Shown: positions 8,860 through 18,324, numbered from the stretch's first letter. The stretch is DNA of 58,795 bases from Pseudomonadota bacterium (GCA_023439305.1 JAEXOO010000023.1:1-58795), one strand, 5' to 3'. A program made the numbers and translations. The notes: generated by a model from the sequence alone, not told the origin.

Positions 8860-9918
8860 TTAGACGCGATGTCCGAAGGCCCCCACACTGGCTAGAATTC
8901 GTTCACTGATCTGCCCCAGAGGCAGTGCGGTTTCGGCGGCCCCGATCTGCAGGGCTTCGCGCGGCATGCCGAACACCACGCTGGTCGCCTCGTCCTGGGC
9001 AAAGGTCTGCGCGCCCGCCTGCTTCATCGCCAGCAGCCCCTGCGCGCCGTCCTTGCCCATGCCCGTCAGGATGACTCCCACGGCATTGCGGCCAGCGACT
9101 TCAGCGGCGGAATGAAACAGAACATCTACGGAAGGACGGTGCCGGTTGACGGGCTCGCTGTCCACCAGCTTGACCACGTAATTGGCGCCCGAGCGTGCCA
9201 GTTTCATGTGCGCCACACCACCCGGAGCCAGGTACACGTGACCGGGTAGAACACGCTGCCCATCCTCTGCCTCGTGCACCTGCATGGCGCACAGGCCGTC
9301 CAGCCGGTTCACGAAAGAACGCGTAAAACCGGCCGGCATATGCTGAGTGATCATGATGGCCGGGCAATTGGCGGGCAAAGGTTCCAGCACCTGACGTATG
9401 GCTTCGGTCCCCCCCGTGGAGGCGCCGATCATGATGAGCTTTTCGGTGGTGGAGAAGGCATGGGTCAGCTTGCGCGCCGGCGCTGCACCGACAGCCGCCG
9501 GAGCCGCTCGACGCGGACGCGCGATCGAAGCGGCGCGGATTTTTTCAGCGATCAGGTCGGAATAGTCCAGCAGGCCGTCGCGCAGGCCCAGCTTGGGCTT
9601 GGTCACGAAATCGACCGCGCCCAGCTCCAGCGCCCGCAAAGTGACATCGGAGTTGCGCTCGGTCAGGGACGACACCATGACCACGGGCATGGGCCGCAGG
9701 CGCATCAGCCGCTCCAGGAAATCCAGACCATCCATGCGCGGCATTTCCACATCCAGCGTCAGGACGTCTGGGTTGTGCTCCTTGATGAGCTCGCGCGCGA
9801 TCAGCGGATCAGGCGCCACAGCCACCACTTCCATATCGGCGTGACTGTTGATGATCTCCACCATGAGGCTGCGCACCAAGGCGGAGTCGTCTACACATAA
9901 AACTCGAATTTTCTTCAT
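8860..9918 (-). CDS. cheB: CheB, receptor methylesterase
   Basis: CheB removes methyl groups (and deamidates glutamines) on chemoreceptors when its receiver domain is phosphorylated by CheA, giving adaptation. The 352-residue protein has an N-terminal receiver with phospho-acceptor D56, a linker, and a C-terminal esterase with the catalytic set S167 (GASTGG), H193 (TQHMP) and D290 (GMGKDG). ATG 9918 starts the usual MKKIRVLCVDDS; a longer open frame reaches 9957 but would run into the end of cheR. No cheD gene is present between cheR and cheB. Confidence 0.96.
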   Translation of the reverse strand: MKKIRVLCVDDSALVRSLMVEIINSHADMEVVAVAPDPLIARELIKEHNPDVLTLDVEMPRMDGLDFLERLMRLRPMPVVMVSSLTERNSDVTLRALELGAVDFVTKPKLGLRDGLLDYSDLIAEKIRAASIARPRRAAPAAVGAAPARKLTHAFSTTEKLIMIGASTGGTEAIRQVLEPLPANCPAIMITQHMPAGFTRSFVNRLDGLCAMQVHEAEDGQRVLPGHVYLAPGGVAHMKLARSGANYVVKLVDSEPVNRHRPSVDVLFHSAAEVAGRNAVGVILTGMGKDGAQGLLAMKQAGAQTFAQDEATSVVFGMPREALQIGAAETALPLGQISERILASVGAFGHRV

Positions 9919-9953
9919 GAAGCTAAAATCCCGATTCCGAACGCAAACAGCGA

Positions 9954-10796
9954 TCAATTCCGGACATAGACCGTCTGGCCGAGCAAACGGAAGTCCTTGG
10001 TCAGGTAAGAGAAGTTTTCAGAATGTCCGACGAACAGCAGCCCACCCGGTTTGATGACGGCGGCAAAGCGCTCCAGAATGCGCGTCTGGTCTTCGCGGTC
10101 GAAGTAAATCATGGTGTTGCGACAGAAAATCGCATCAAAGCTGTTGTTGGCCGGCCAGGACGTCCCCACCAGATTGAACTCATCGAACTCCACCATTCGG
10201 CGCAGCGCGGGCTTGACCCGCGCCAGCCCCTTGCGCGCGCCGACGCCGCGCTGAAAATAGCGCGGCAGCCACGCCTCGGGGACCGGCTCAATGCGCTCCA
10301 GGGTATAGACACCCTCGCGGGCTTTGTCCAAGGCATCGGAGTCGATGTCCGTCGCCAGAATGGAGACGCCCATATCAGGCGAGGGACAATGTTCCCGCAC
10401 CGTCATGGCAATCGAGTATGCCTCTTCGCCCGTGGAGGCTGCGCTGCACCAGATGTCCAACGGCTTGGAACGGGTGCTGACGAACTTGCCCAGGATGTCG
10501 AAATGGTGCTGCTCGCGAAAAAATGCCGTGTGATTGATGGTGAACGCATTGACGAAATCCTGCCACTGCAGGCTGTGGGTATCGCGCTCCAGCAGATCCA
10601 GATACTGGCGCACCTCGGTCAGACCCACTTTCTGCGTGCGCATGCCCAGGGTGCGAGCCACCATATCCTCTTTGTGGGTACCCAGAATGATGCCTGCATA
10701 CGACTTCAGCAGACGCGCAGCCCGATCGCAATCGCCATGGGAGGCTTGCGGGACGGACGGCAAGGTGTAGACGAAAGGTTCCACAGGTGTACTCAT
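9954..10796 (-). CDS. cheR: CheR, receptor methyltransferase
   Basis: CheR uses S-adenosylmethionine to methylate glutamates on chemoreceptors. The 280-residue product has the helical N-terminal domain followed by a Rossmann-type methyltransferase domain with the SAM-binding stretch CSAASTGEEAYSIAM and the later segments FDAIFCRNTMIYFD and KPGGLLFVGHSE. Length and motifs are standard. The start lies only 3 bp after the receptor-gene stop, so the two are translationally close. Confidence 0.96.
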   Translation of the reverse strand: MSTPVEPFVYTLPSVPQASHGDCDRAARLLKSYAGIILGTHKEDMVARTLGMRTQKVGLTEVRQYLDLLERDTHSLQWQDFVNAFTINHTAFFREQHHFDILGKFVSTRSKPLDIWCSAASTGEEAYSIAMTVREHCPSPDMGVSILATDIDSDALDKAREGVYTLERIEPVPEAWLPRYFQRGVGARKGLARVKPALRRMVEFDEFNLVGTSWPANNSFDAIFCRNTMIYFDREDQTRILERFAAVIKPGGLLFVGHSENFSYLTKDFRLLGQTVYVRN

Positions 10797-10799
10797 AAA

Positions 10800-12533
10800 C
10801 TACAGGCTGGCCAACGCCCCTCCAAAAGGCCTCGCCGACAAGGCGGGATCCGAGCCGGAACGGCCCAGCTCGGACGCATCGAAAGGCACGTCAATGACAT
10901 CCTGTGCGCTGATCTTGAACGCCGACACGGCATCTGACAGACGTGTGGCCTGGTCCTGAAGCGATCCGGCTGCCGCTGTGGCCTGCTCGACCAAGGCCGC
11001 ATTCTGCTGCACGACCGTATCCATCTGGGTGACGGCCCGATTCACTTGCTCAATCCCTTCAGACTGTTCATTCGAGGCCGAGGAGATCTCGGCCATGATG
11101 GTAGTGACGCTCTGCACGGACGCCACCACTTCCTTGACAACCTCGCCGGCCTCATCAACCTGGCGCGTACCGGCCTCGACCTTGGCCAGCGATTCTTCAA
11201 TCAAGCCTTTGATTTCGCGAGCGGCTTGCGCACTGCGCTGAGCCAGGCTGCGCACCTCGCCGGCCACCACGGCAAAGCCCTTGCCCTGTTCACCGGCGCG
11301 GGCGGCTTCCACCGCCGCATTCAAGGCCAGGATATTGGTCTGGAATGCAATGCCATCGATCACATTGACAATATGGGCGATCTGCCCCGAACTGGCCGAG
11401 AGTTCTTCCATGGTCTGCACCACGGTTGCCACGGCGGCGCCGCCGCGCTGAGCCACTGCCGATGCCCCCTTGGCGACACGGTCAGCCTGCTGGGCATTGT
11501 CCGAGTTCTGGCGCACGGTGCTGGCGAGTTCTTCCATGCTGGCGGCCGTTTCTTGCAAGGAGGACGCCTGGTCCTCGGTACGGCTGCTCAGGTCCGTATT
11601 GCCCATATAGATTTCACGCGAACTGAAGGTGATTTCCTCCACCCCTTCGCGCACCGTCATCACCATGCGTTGCAGACTGCCCTGCATGCGGCGCACCGCA
11701 TCGTAGAGCACGCCGATTTCATTGGTGGAGTCCATTTCGACGCGCTGGGTGAGATCGCCGCCCGCAATGCGGTCGAAATGCTCGCCGGCCTGGCGCAGCG
11801 GACGCAGCACCATGCGATTCAGAAATACATAAACCGCCAGGGCGATCAACAGACACAGCACCATGGCCACGCCCACCAGCCGGATCACCAGGTTGTATTG
11901 GTCCACTTCCCGCTGATACTGCGCATCAATGGATGCCTGCTGATTCTGATGCAGAGTGCCCAATGCACTGTACAGGTCCTCTTCGAGCAGCTTGGTCGTG
12001 GTGGTGACGTAACTGCGGAAATCACTGATCTCGCCCCGGTCAAGATACGACAACAGAGGCAATACGCCGCCCTGCATCAGGGACACGAACGCCGCATCGA
12101 CGCGCGAATAATAGCCGTCGCTGTCCTTGAGCGTCTTGGCCTCGTCCTGGTAATGCGTAAAGGCGGCCTGGGTCTGATCGAACTGCTTGCGCGCCGCATC
12201 GATGATTTCACGCGTCGAGGAGCTGATCGCATTGGCCGTATCGCCGTCGCCCCACTGGGCCATCAGTTCCTGATTCTGCAGATCGCTGTTGACCACATAA
12301 CTGATGGCGGCGCGTCCGAGCAGAGTCTGGGTATCCTTATAGCGCTCGATGGCCTGATACATGGCCGAGCCCACACGCTGATTGGTGACGATGCTTTGCA
12401 GCGCCTGGTTGTTGGCGCGCAAGGACAGGATGCCCAGCGCTGCGCCAGCGACCAACATCAGTAAAAAGAATACCAGCACCAGAATCAGACTGGTACGCAC
12501 CTTCAGATTGGCCAAACGTAATCTACCCAGCAT
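10800..12533 (-). CDS. methyl-accepting chemotaxis receptor (Tar/Tsr type)
   Basis: This is a transmembrane chemoreceptor that signals through CheW to CheA. The 577-residue protein has a first membrane helix at about 15-35 and a periplasmic helical-bundle sensor up to about 190. A second membrane helix follows (MVLCLLIALAVYVFL), then a HAMP domain and the long cytoplasmic coiled coil with the conserved hairpin tip (GEQGKGFAVVAGEVRSLAQR). No NWETF-type pentapeptide for CheR/CheB docking is present at the C-terminus. ATG 12533 was preferred over GTG 12542 because an AAGG site lies 8 bases upstream. The ligand cannot be predicted. It is the only receptor gene in the window. Confidence 0.93.
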   Translation of the reverse strand: MLGRLRLANLKVRTSLILVLVFFLLMLVAGAALGILSLRANNQALQSIVTNQRVGSAMYQAIERYKDTQTLLGRAAISYVVNSDLQNQELMAQWGDGDTANAISSSTREIIDAARKQFDQTQAAFTHYQDEAKTLKDSDGYYSRVDAAFVSLMQGGVLPLLSYLDRGEISDFRSYVTTTTKLLEEDLYSALGTLHQNQQASIDAQYQREVDQYNLVIRLVGVAMVLCLLIALAVYVFLNRMVLRPLRQAGEHFDRIAGGDLTQRVEMDSTNEIGVLYDAVRRMQGSLQRMVMTVREGVEEITFSSREIYMGNTDLSSRTEDQASSLQETAASMEELASTVRQNSDNAQQADRVAKGASAVAQRGGAAVATVVQTMEELSASSGQIAHIVNVIDGIAFQTNILALNAAVEAARAGEQGKGFAVVAGEVRSLAQRSAQAAREIKGLIEESLAKVEAGTRQVDEAGEVVKEVVASVQSVTTIMAEISSASNEQSEGIEQVNRAVTQMDTVVQQNAALVEQATAAAGSLQDQATRLSDAVSAFKISAQDVIDVPFDASELGRSGSDPALSARPFGGALASL

Positions 12534-12567
12534 TACAAGCACCTTGTCCAGAGCAAACCCGAAACGT

Positions 12568-12588
12568 GGAGGCGCTTCTAGCGCCTCC
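12568..12588. other. intercistronic hairpin between cheW and receptor gene
   Basis: GGAGGCGCT and AGCGCCTCC form a 9-bp perfect stem around a 3-base loop in the short gap between cheW and the receptor gene. There is no T run, so it is not a full terminator. It could stabilise or process the mRNA, or partly attenuate transcription. Confidence 0.6.
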
Positions 12589-12612
12589 CCCGACCTGCGC
12601 GCGACGCGGCGA

Positions 12613-13113
12613 TCAAGCCACTGCGCTGTCCACCAGCGCCATTTCCTCGCTGGTCATGAGCTTTTCGATATCCACCAGAATCAGCATGCGCTCGCCCAGC
12701 GTGCCGATGCCGGTCAAGTACTCGGTCGAGAACGCTGTGCCGAAGCTGGGCGCCGCGCTGATCTGCGAGGACTGCAGCACCAGCATATCCGATACGCCAT
12801 CGACCACGACGCCGACGACGCGCTCCTTCAGATTCAGGATCACGACCACGGTCTGGTGGTCGTACTCCACCTTTTCCATGTTGAAGCGCAAGCGCAGATC
12901 GACAATAGGCACAATCACCCCGCGCAGATTGGTGACCCCTTTGATGAAACCGGGCACATTGGCAATGCGCGTGACGGTCTGGGTGTCGTAGCCACGGATT
13001 TCCTGCACCTTCAGGATATCGATGCCGTATTCCTGGTCGCCCAGAGTGAAAACCAGGTATTCCTTGCCGCCGACTTCGGCCGCTTCGGAATGGGAATTAA
13101 AATCGTTGGACAT
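12613..13113 (-). CDS. cheW: CheW, receptor-kinase coupling protein
   Basis: CheW links chemoreceptors to the CheA kinase in the signalling array. The 166-residue product is a single CheW domain with the typical segments YLVFTLGDQEYGIDILKVQEI, NLRGVIVPIVDLR and VVGVVVDGVSDML. It starts 17 bp after cheA and precedes the receptor gene. Length is normal and there is no sign of a fused receiver domain (so it is not CheV). Confidence 0.96.
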   Translation of the reverse strand: MSNDFNSHSEAAEVGGKEYLVFTLGDQEYGIDILKVQEIRGYDTQTVTRIANVPGFIKGVTNLRGVIVPIVDLRLRFNMEKVEYDHQTVVVILNLKERVVGVVVDGVSDMLVLQSSQISAAPSFGTAFSTEYLTGIGTLGERMLILVDIEKLMTSEEMALVDSAVA

Positions 13114-13130
13114 TCATGTCTCCGGATAGA

Positions 13131-15197
13131 TCAGACCAGCGCCGCGGCGCGATCGCGGGCCAAGCGCTGTAGGGCAAATACATCAACAATAAGGGCCACG
13201 CTGCCGTCACCAAGAATCGTTGCCGCGGAGATACCCGGGATCTTGCGGTAATTGGCCTCCAGGTTCTTGACCACGACCTGGTGCTGGCCGATAAGGTGAT
13301 CCACCAGCAAGGCGAACCGCATGTCCTCGGCCTGCAGGATGACGGCGATGGCGCGGGTGACATCGACTTCGGCATCGGAGACCGAGAAGATGTCGCGCAG
13401 CGAAATCAAAGGCAGATACTCGCCGCGCACGAACATGACATGATCAGTTTCCGATACGCGCCGCAACTGCTCGTGCGTGGGCTGCATGGACTCGGTCACG
13501 TGCGCCAGCGGCAAAATGAAGACTTCCTGGCCCACCTGCACCGACATGCCATCCAGGATGGCCAGCGTCAAAGGCAACACAATGCGCGTCGTCGTGCCTA
13601 CGCCTGCGCGCGAATACAGCTGCACATGACCGCCCATGCTCTGGATATTGCGTCGCACCACGTCCATACCCACGCCGCGGCCCGAAATCTCGGTGACCTT
13701 GTCGGCGGTGGAAAAGCCAGGAGCAAAAATAAGCTGCCAGACTTCATCGTCGGGCATGGTTTCAGTGACGGGCAATCCCGAGGACATGGCTTTCTTGAGA
13801 ATTCGTTCGCGATTCAAGCCCGCGCCGTCGTCCACGACTTCGATGATGATGTGCCCGCCCTGATGTTGGGCGGAAAGGGTCAGCACGCCTTCGGCATCTT
13901 TGCCGGCGGCCAGGCGATCTTCGGGCATTTCGATGCCGTGGTCGATACTGTTACGCACCAGATGGGTCAGCGGATCGATGATGCGTTCAATCAGGCTCTT
14001 ATCCAGTTCCGTGGCCTGACCCTTGGTGACCAGACGGATCTGCTTGTTCATGCGGGCGGCGCTTTCGCGCACCACGCGCGGGAAGCGGCTGAACACGTAG
14101 TCCATGGGCATCATGCGAATGGACATGACCGATTCCTGCAGGTCGCGCGCATTGCGTTCCAGTTGTTCGATGCCGTTGAGCAGGCGGTCGTGCACGACGG
14201 GATCCAGCGTCGATGCCGTCTGCACCAGCATGGCCTGGGTAATGACCAATTCGCCCACCAGGTTGATGATCTGATCCACTTTTTCAACGCCGACCCGTAT
14301 GGTGCCCGACTCCTTGGCAGCGGCGGGCTTGGCGGCTTTTTCAGCCGGCTTGGCCGCAGGCTTGGAATCGGCAGGCACAGCTTCAGGAAGATCCGCCGCG
14401 GGTTGAGCAGCGGCAGGCGCTGCCGGGACCGGAACCGATTCAACGACGGGCGCCGCCGGCGCAGCAGTGGCAGCGGCAGGAGCCGAACCGGGCACTGCGC
14501 TGGGTTTGACGCTTACCTGATCGGCATTGACCACGAAGCAGCACACGGCTTCGATATCGTCCGCCGATGCGCTGGTTTCCAGCCAGATATCCAGCCCCTG
14601 ACCTTCGCGCACCTGGTGCAGGATGGAGCCCATCAATTCCATTTCCTGCTGCAGGGCTTCGGCATCCTTGTCGGACACAGGCCCCAAGGACACCCAGAGC
14701 GGCAGCCCCCCCGCATCCGGCGCAGCGACTGGCTCGGGTTCGGGCTCGGGCTCGATCAAGGCGGCGGGCGCCTGGGCTTGAGTGGTCAATATGCCCTTCT
14801 GTTCCAGGGCCAACTGCCGCAATTGCTCGCAAATACGGCGGTAGGCGTCCTCGTCGGGTTCTTCGCCGTCGCGATAGGCGGTGACTTGTCCGGTTAACAC
14901 GTCCTTGGTTTCCAGAAAAAGGTCGATCATGTCCTTGCGCAGCTGCATCTCGCCATTGCGCACCAGATCCAGCAAGTTCTCGAGCAAGTGCGTGGTTTCG
15001 GCCAATTGGGTAAAGCAGCCGAACGTGCCGGCCCCGCCCTTGATGGAATGGGCGGCACGGAAGATGGCGTTCAGTTGGTCTCGATCGGGCTCGTCCAGAT
15101 CCAGCTCCAACAGCAAGCGCTCCATGTCGGCCAGCAGCTCATCGGCTTCATCGAAAAAGGTTTCGTAAAACTGACTCAGATCTACGCCGGAGCTCAT
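13131..15197 (-). CDS. cheA: CheA, chemotaxis histidine kinase
   Basis: CheA autophosphorylates and passes phosphate to CheY and CheB. The 688-residue protein has an HPt (P1) domain with phospho-acceptor H50 in AAHSIKGGAGTFG and a CheY-binding P2 region. A long Ala/Pro/Lys-rich linker spans about residues 235-300. Then come the dimerisation domain, the ATP-binding domain (NSIDHGIE N box, DDGAGL and GRGVGMD glycine boxes) and a C-terminal CheW-like domain. ATG 15197 is supported by AGGA 7-8 bases upstream; an in-frame GTG at 15203 is less likely. Confidence 0.97.
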   Translation of the reverse strand: MSSGVDLSQFYETFFDEADELLADMERLLLELDLDEPDRDQLNAIFRAAHSIKGGAGTFGCFTQLAETTHLLENLLDLVRNGEMQLRKDMIDLFLETKDVLTGQVTAYRDGEEPDEDAYRRICEQLRQLALEQKGILTTQAQAPAALIEPEPEPEPVAAPDAGGLPLWVSLGPVSDKDAEALQQEMELMGSILHQVREGQGLDIWLETSASADDIEAVCCFVVNADQVSVKPSAVPGSAPAAATAAPAAPVVESVPVPAAPAAAQPAADLPEAVPADSKPAAKPAEKAAKPAAAKESGTIRVGVEKVDQIINLVGELVITQAMLVQTASTLDPVVHDRLLNGIEQLERNARDLQESVMSIRMMPMDYVFSRFPRVVRESAARMNKQIRLVTKGQATELDKSLIERIIDPLTHLVRNSIDHGIEMPEDRLAAGKDAEGVLTLSAQHQGGHIIIEVVDDGAGLNRERILKKAMSSGLPVTETMPDDEVWQLIFAPGFSTADKVTEISGRGVGMDVVRRNIQSMGGHVQLYSRAGVGTTTRIVLPLTLAILDGMSVQVGQEVFILPLAHVTESMQPTHEQLRRVSETDHVMFVRGEYLPLISLRDIFSVSDAEVDVTRAIAVILQAEDMRFALLVDHLIGQHQVVVKNLEANYRKIPGISAATILGDGSVALIVDVFALQRLARDRAAALV

Positions 15198-15264
15198 GAA
15201 CACTTCCTTCTTGGTAATGGCTTAGAACATCGTAAATAAAAGGGCTTGGCCCATCATGCGGGCG

Positions 15265-16203
15265 TCACGGCGTAGCGGGCAAGGCGCTGGGCAATTCCGG
15301 CAAGCCGGGAATGCGAACACTGACGGGCCCCTCGGGATCCTGCATGGCTTCGCGCAGATCGAACTCCTCCGAGCCCAGATTATTCTGATCATCAATGCGC
15401 CGTTCCGCGCGACTGTTCAGCACGAGAAGACTGATGCGCCGATTTACGGCGGCGGCAGGGTTATCTTTAACAAGGCTGACCGTGTCGGCCAGACCCAGCA
15501 CCTGCTTGACCTTGGCTTCCGCCAGCCCGCCCGCAACCAACTCCTGCCGCGCTGCATTGGCGCGATCAGCGGACAGCTCCCAGTTGCTGTACAGCCGCTC
15601 GCCGCTGGCATATTGCATGGAGTCCGTGTGGCCGGTGACCTGAATGCGGTTGGGCATTTCATTCAAGGGCTGGCTCAAAGAGCGCAGAATGGCCCGCATG
15701 TAGGACTGCACAAACGCACTGCCGGTCGCGAACATGGGCCGGCTCTGACGGTCGATGATCTGGATGCGCAAACCGTCCTGCGTCATGTCCAGCAGCAACT
15801 GCGGCCTGAACTCCTTCAGCACCGGGTCAACCCGGATCAGTTCTTCCAGGGCGGACTTCAGATCTTCCAGGCGCTCGGCATCTTGCCGGTCACGGATGGC
15901 GTCGCTGCTGGATGCACCCGAGTGAGGATGCGGGATCAGGCTGGGCTGCCCTCCCGGAATGACGCTGCGCGACTGATCGGCCTGCTGGCCGCCGCTGATG
16001 GCGTCAATCAGGGGCATACGAAAGTAGTCGGCGATTTCCTTCAGATCCTGCTTGGGCACCAAGGTCAGGATCCACATCACCAGAAAAAAAGCCATCATGG
16101 CCGTCATGAAGTCGGCGTAGGCAATCTTCCAGCTGCCGCCGTGGTGCTCGCCGTGCACCACCTTCTTGCGGCGAATGATGACTCGGTCCTTGTGGTTGCT
16201 CAT
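15265..16203 (-). CDS. motB: MotB, flagellar stator protein
   Basis: MotB forms the proton-driven stator with MotA and anchors it to peptidoglycan. The 312-residue protein has a short cytosolic N-terminus, one membrane helix containing the proton-carrying Asp (D31 in AYADFMTAMMAFFLVMWI) and a C-terminal OmpA-like peptidoglycan-binding domain (VTGHTDSMQY and NWELSADRANAARQEL). The Asp and lack of sodium-type PomB features suggest proton drive. It follows motA by 12 bp. Confidence 0.97.
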   Translation of the reverse strand: MSNHKDRVIIRRKKVVHGEHHGGSWKIAYADFMTAMMAFFLVMWILTLVPKQDLKEIADYFRMPLIDAISGGQQADQSRSVIPGGQPSLIPHPHSGASSSDAIRDRQDAERLEDLKSALEELIRVDPVLKEFRPQLLLDMTQDGLRIQIIDRQSRPMFATGSAFVQSYMRAILRSLSQPLNEMPNRIQVTGHTDSMQYASGERLYSNWELSADRANAARQELVAGGLAEAKVKQVLGLADTVSLVKDNPAAAVNRRISLLVLNSRAERRIDDQNNLGSEEFDLREAMQDPEGPVSVRIPGLPELPSALPATP

Positions 16204-16215
16204 GGCGGTTTCCGA

Positions 16216-17094
16216 TCAGGCTTTACGACCGCCGCCCGAGGAGCGGGCCTGACGCACATGCTCTTCCAGTTCCTGGAACGAAGGACGCTCAGTAGAGAAC
16301 AGAACCTTGCGACCGAACTCCACTGCCAACTGCGGAGGATAGCCGTTCATGTTGGCCAGCAACGTGACCTTGATACACTCCAGCACCTTGACCGAATCGG
16401 CGGTACGACGCTCGATCGTGGCCGCCAAGGGAGCCACAAAGCCATAGGCCAGCAAAATACCCAGAAAAGTGCCCACCATGGCCTTGGAAATCAGGTCGGC
16501 CAGCACCGCCGGCGGCTGGTCCACCGAGCCCAGCGCTTTGACCACCCCCAGCACGGCCGCCACGATCCCGAAGGCAGGCAAGGCATCCGCCACTTCGCGC
16601 AGGGCGCGCGCAGGCACGTTGCGTTCGTGGTGGTAGGTTTCGATATCCTGATCCATCAGGGTTTCGATTTCGAAGGAGCTCATGTTGCCGCTGATCATCA
16701 GCCGCAGGTAATCCGCGATGAAGTTCATCAGGGCGGGATCCTTCACGACATTGGGATAGTCGGCGAAGATGGCGCTTTGCTCCGGATTCTCGATGTCGCC
16801 CTCGATGGACATCATGCCGTCGCGGCGCGCTTTATTGAGCAGGACATACATCATGCCCATGAGCTGCATGTACAGCTCTTTGTTGTACGGGCTGCTGCGA
16901 AAGGCGATCGGCAAGGCTCTGGCCAGCAGCTTGATGGATTTGCCACTATTGGAAGCGAAGTAGGCGCCCAGTGCTGCGCCTCCGATCAGCAGCAATTCAA
17001 ATGGCTGATACAGGGCGCCCAAATGACCGCCCAAGGCCACGAAACTGCCAAACACAGAGACAAATACAACGATATATCCAATCAGAATAAGCAC
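16216..17094 (-). CDS. motA: MotA, flagellar stator protein
   Basis: MotA is the four-helix stator subunit that pushes on FliG. I place the start at GTG 17094, giving MLILIGYIVVFVSVFGSF, because an AAGG site lies 7 bases upstream and this matches the standard MotA N-terminus. The frame extends to 17121 but would add nine atypical residues. The resulting 292-residue length is typical. Conserved features include the GGHLGALYQPFELLLIGGAA segment and the two C-terminal helices around PAFGIVAAVLGVVKALG. The gap to flhC is 173 bp, so an internal promoter is possible. Confidence 0.95.
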   Translation of the reverse strand: MLILIGYIVVFVSVFGSFVALGGHLGALYQPFELLLIGGAALGAYFASNSGKSIKLLARALPIAFRSSPYNKELYMQLMGMMYVLLNKARRDGMMSIEGDIENPEQSAIFADYPNVVKDPALMNFIADYLRLMISGNMSSFEIETLMDQDIETYHHERNVPARALREVADALPAFGIVAAVLGVVKALGSVDQPPAVLADLISKAMVGTFLGILLAYGFVAPLAATIERRTADSVKVLECIKVTLLANMNGYPPQLAVEFGRKVLFSTERPSFQELEEHVRQARSSGGGRKA

Positions 17095-17267
17095 GGATAC
17101 GCCTTCTTCAAGTACACGCAACTAATAATGGCGGCAAGCAGCCCGGACAAAACGCCGCTTCAACGGGCTTTTTCCCGCATAGATCGACGCTTCCGGTTTG
17201 CTTCGCACATCGGGAGAACAACAGAAACCGCGCAAGCGAGCCGTTTTCCAACTGCTCGCCTAGTCCT

Positions 17268-17942
17268 TTAGTTCATTTGCACGGACACATCGGGCTGCAA
17301 CTGGCGCTTGGAGGCCGCCGGCTCGCGTCGCGCCGAGCGCGGCTCCTGAACAGCCTCTTGCACTTCAGCCTTCTTGACCGCAGCGGGCTTGCGTGTGCTG
17401 CGAGCCTTGCTGGCCCGCGTTTTCCCTGCTCTGGGCGGAGGCCGGCAAATGGCACAGATGAAACCGGACTCGGGATCATGGGCATGAGCCACAAAGCCCC
17501 CCTTGCATCGTTCGCACTGCGACAATTGCAGCAGGCCGCTGTCAAAAAAACGCAGCAGCATCCAGGCTCGGGTAAAGCTGAGAACGGGTTCGTCGTCGGG
17601 CACGGCTTCCACGCGACCGGCAGACGATTGCTCCAGGTACAGCCGGTAGGCCTCCACCAGGGCCTGGCTCTTGCCGCAAGGCGTTTGGGCGACCATAAAC
17701 TGATAAATGCTGTAGAACAGGCTGGAATGGATATTGGGCAGCCAGGTCATGAACCAGTCCACCGAGAACGGCAGCATGCCCTTGGGCGGTGAACACCCCT
17801 TGACTTCCCGATACAAACGGGCCAGCCGGTCGTAACTGAGCGAGGTTTCGGCCTGCAGAACCTGCAAACGCGCCCCCAATTCGATCATTTCTGACGCCAG
17901 GCCGATTTCCTGCGCCTCTTTGGCGACGCTTTTTGTAGCCAT
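17268..17942 (-). CDS. flhC: FlhC, subunit of the flagellar master activator FlhDC
   Basis: FlhC with FlhD forms the hetero-hexameric activator of class II flagellar promoters. The 224-residue product keeps the family core and the zinc site made by C143, C146, C163 and C166. Beyond the zinc site it carries a tail of about 55 residues rich in Lys, Arg, Ala and Pro, longer than in E. coli FlhC (192 residues in total). The tail looks disordered and may bind DNA non-specifically. It lies 23 bp downstream of flhD, so the two are one operon. Confidence 0.96.
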   Translation of the reverse strand: MATKSVAKEAQEIGLASEMIELGARLQVLQAETSLSYDRLARLYREVKGCSPPKGMLPFSVDWFMTWLPNIHSSLFYSIYQFMVAQTPCGKSQALVEAYRLYLEQSSAGRVEAVPDDEPVLSFTRAWMLLRFFDSGLLQLSQCERCKGGFVAHAHDPESGFICAICRPPPRAGKTRASKARSTRKPAAVKKAEVQEAVQEPRSARREPAASKRQLQPDVSVQMN

Positions 17943-17965
17943 AATGCTTTGATGAGCCCCTACCC

Positions 17966-18292
17966 TCAGCCTGCCTGGTCGGCCGTGGCTCTTTGGGACA
18001 GGAGGATGGTGGAATGAGCCTGTTGCAGCACGCCGCCCAATACGTTCTGGGTCAGGGTCGTGAGCAGGTCGTAATCGTTGAAGCGAAAGCCGCAGATCAA
18101 GGAGCTGGAGCTGGCCAGCTTGACCAGTTGCGCAGGAGAGAGACGCAGCAAGGTTTCCGCTACGTCTGCATCGAACCCCAGCCGGAACATTCCCGCGGAA
18201 AAATTCTCGCGTAGCAGGCGTTGCGCGAGCAGCAAGTACGACAAATTGACTTCCTGAATATCATTCAGCAGCGAATTTTCCGATACGGGCAT
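17966..18292 (-). CDS. flhD: FlhD, subunit of the flagellar master activator FlhDC
   Basis: FlhD is the helical dimer that joins FlhC to switch on flagellar genes. The 108-residue product has the expected family pattern (IQEVNLSYLLLAQRLL near the N-terminus, then LVKLASSSSLICGFRFND). AAGGAAGG stands 6 bases before the ATG and strongly supports this start. It is the first gene of the long leftward motility operon and is preceded by an unusually long AT-rich control region. Confidence 0.96.
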   Translation of the reverse strand: MPVSENSLLNDIQEVNLSYLLLAQRLLRENFSAGMFRLGFDADVAETLLRLSPAQLVKLASSSSLICGFRFNDYDLLTTLTQNVLGGVLQQAHSTILLSQRATADQAG

Positions 18293-18312
18293 GTCAGCCT
18301 TCCTTGATAAAA

Positions 18313-18324
18313 CTGGTTAACCAG
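18313..18324. promoter_or_regulatory. 12-bp palindrome in the flhD leader
   Basis: CTGGTTAACCAG is a perfect 12-bp palindrome about 20 bp upstream of the flhD start codon, just before its ribosome site. As RNA it would give only a 4-bp stem, so a DNA operator is the more likely role. Confidence 0.5.

Noticed and set aside
15256..17271. 671-codon open frame on the plus strand
   Set aside because: It lies antisense across motB and motA. Its length reflects GC-rich codon usage, and the composition (His/Gln-rich) is that of a shadow frame.
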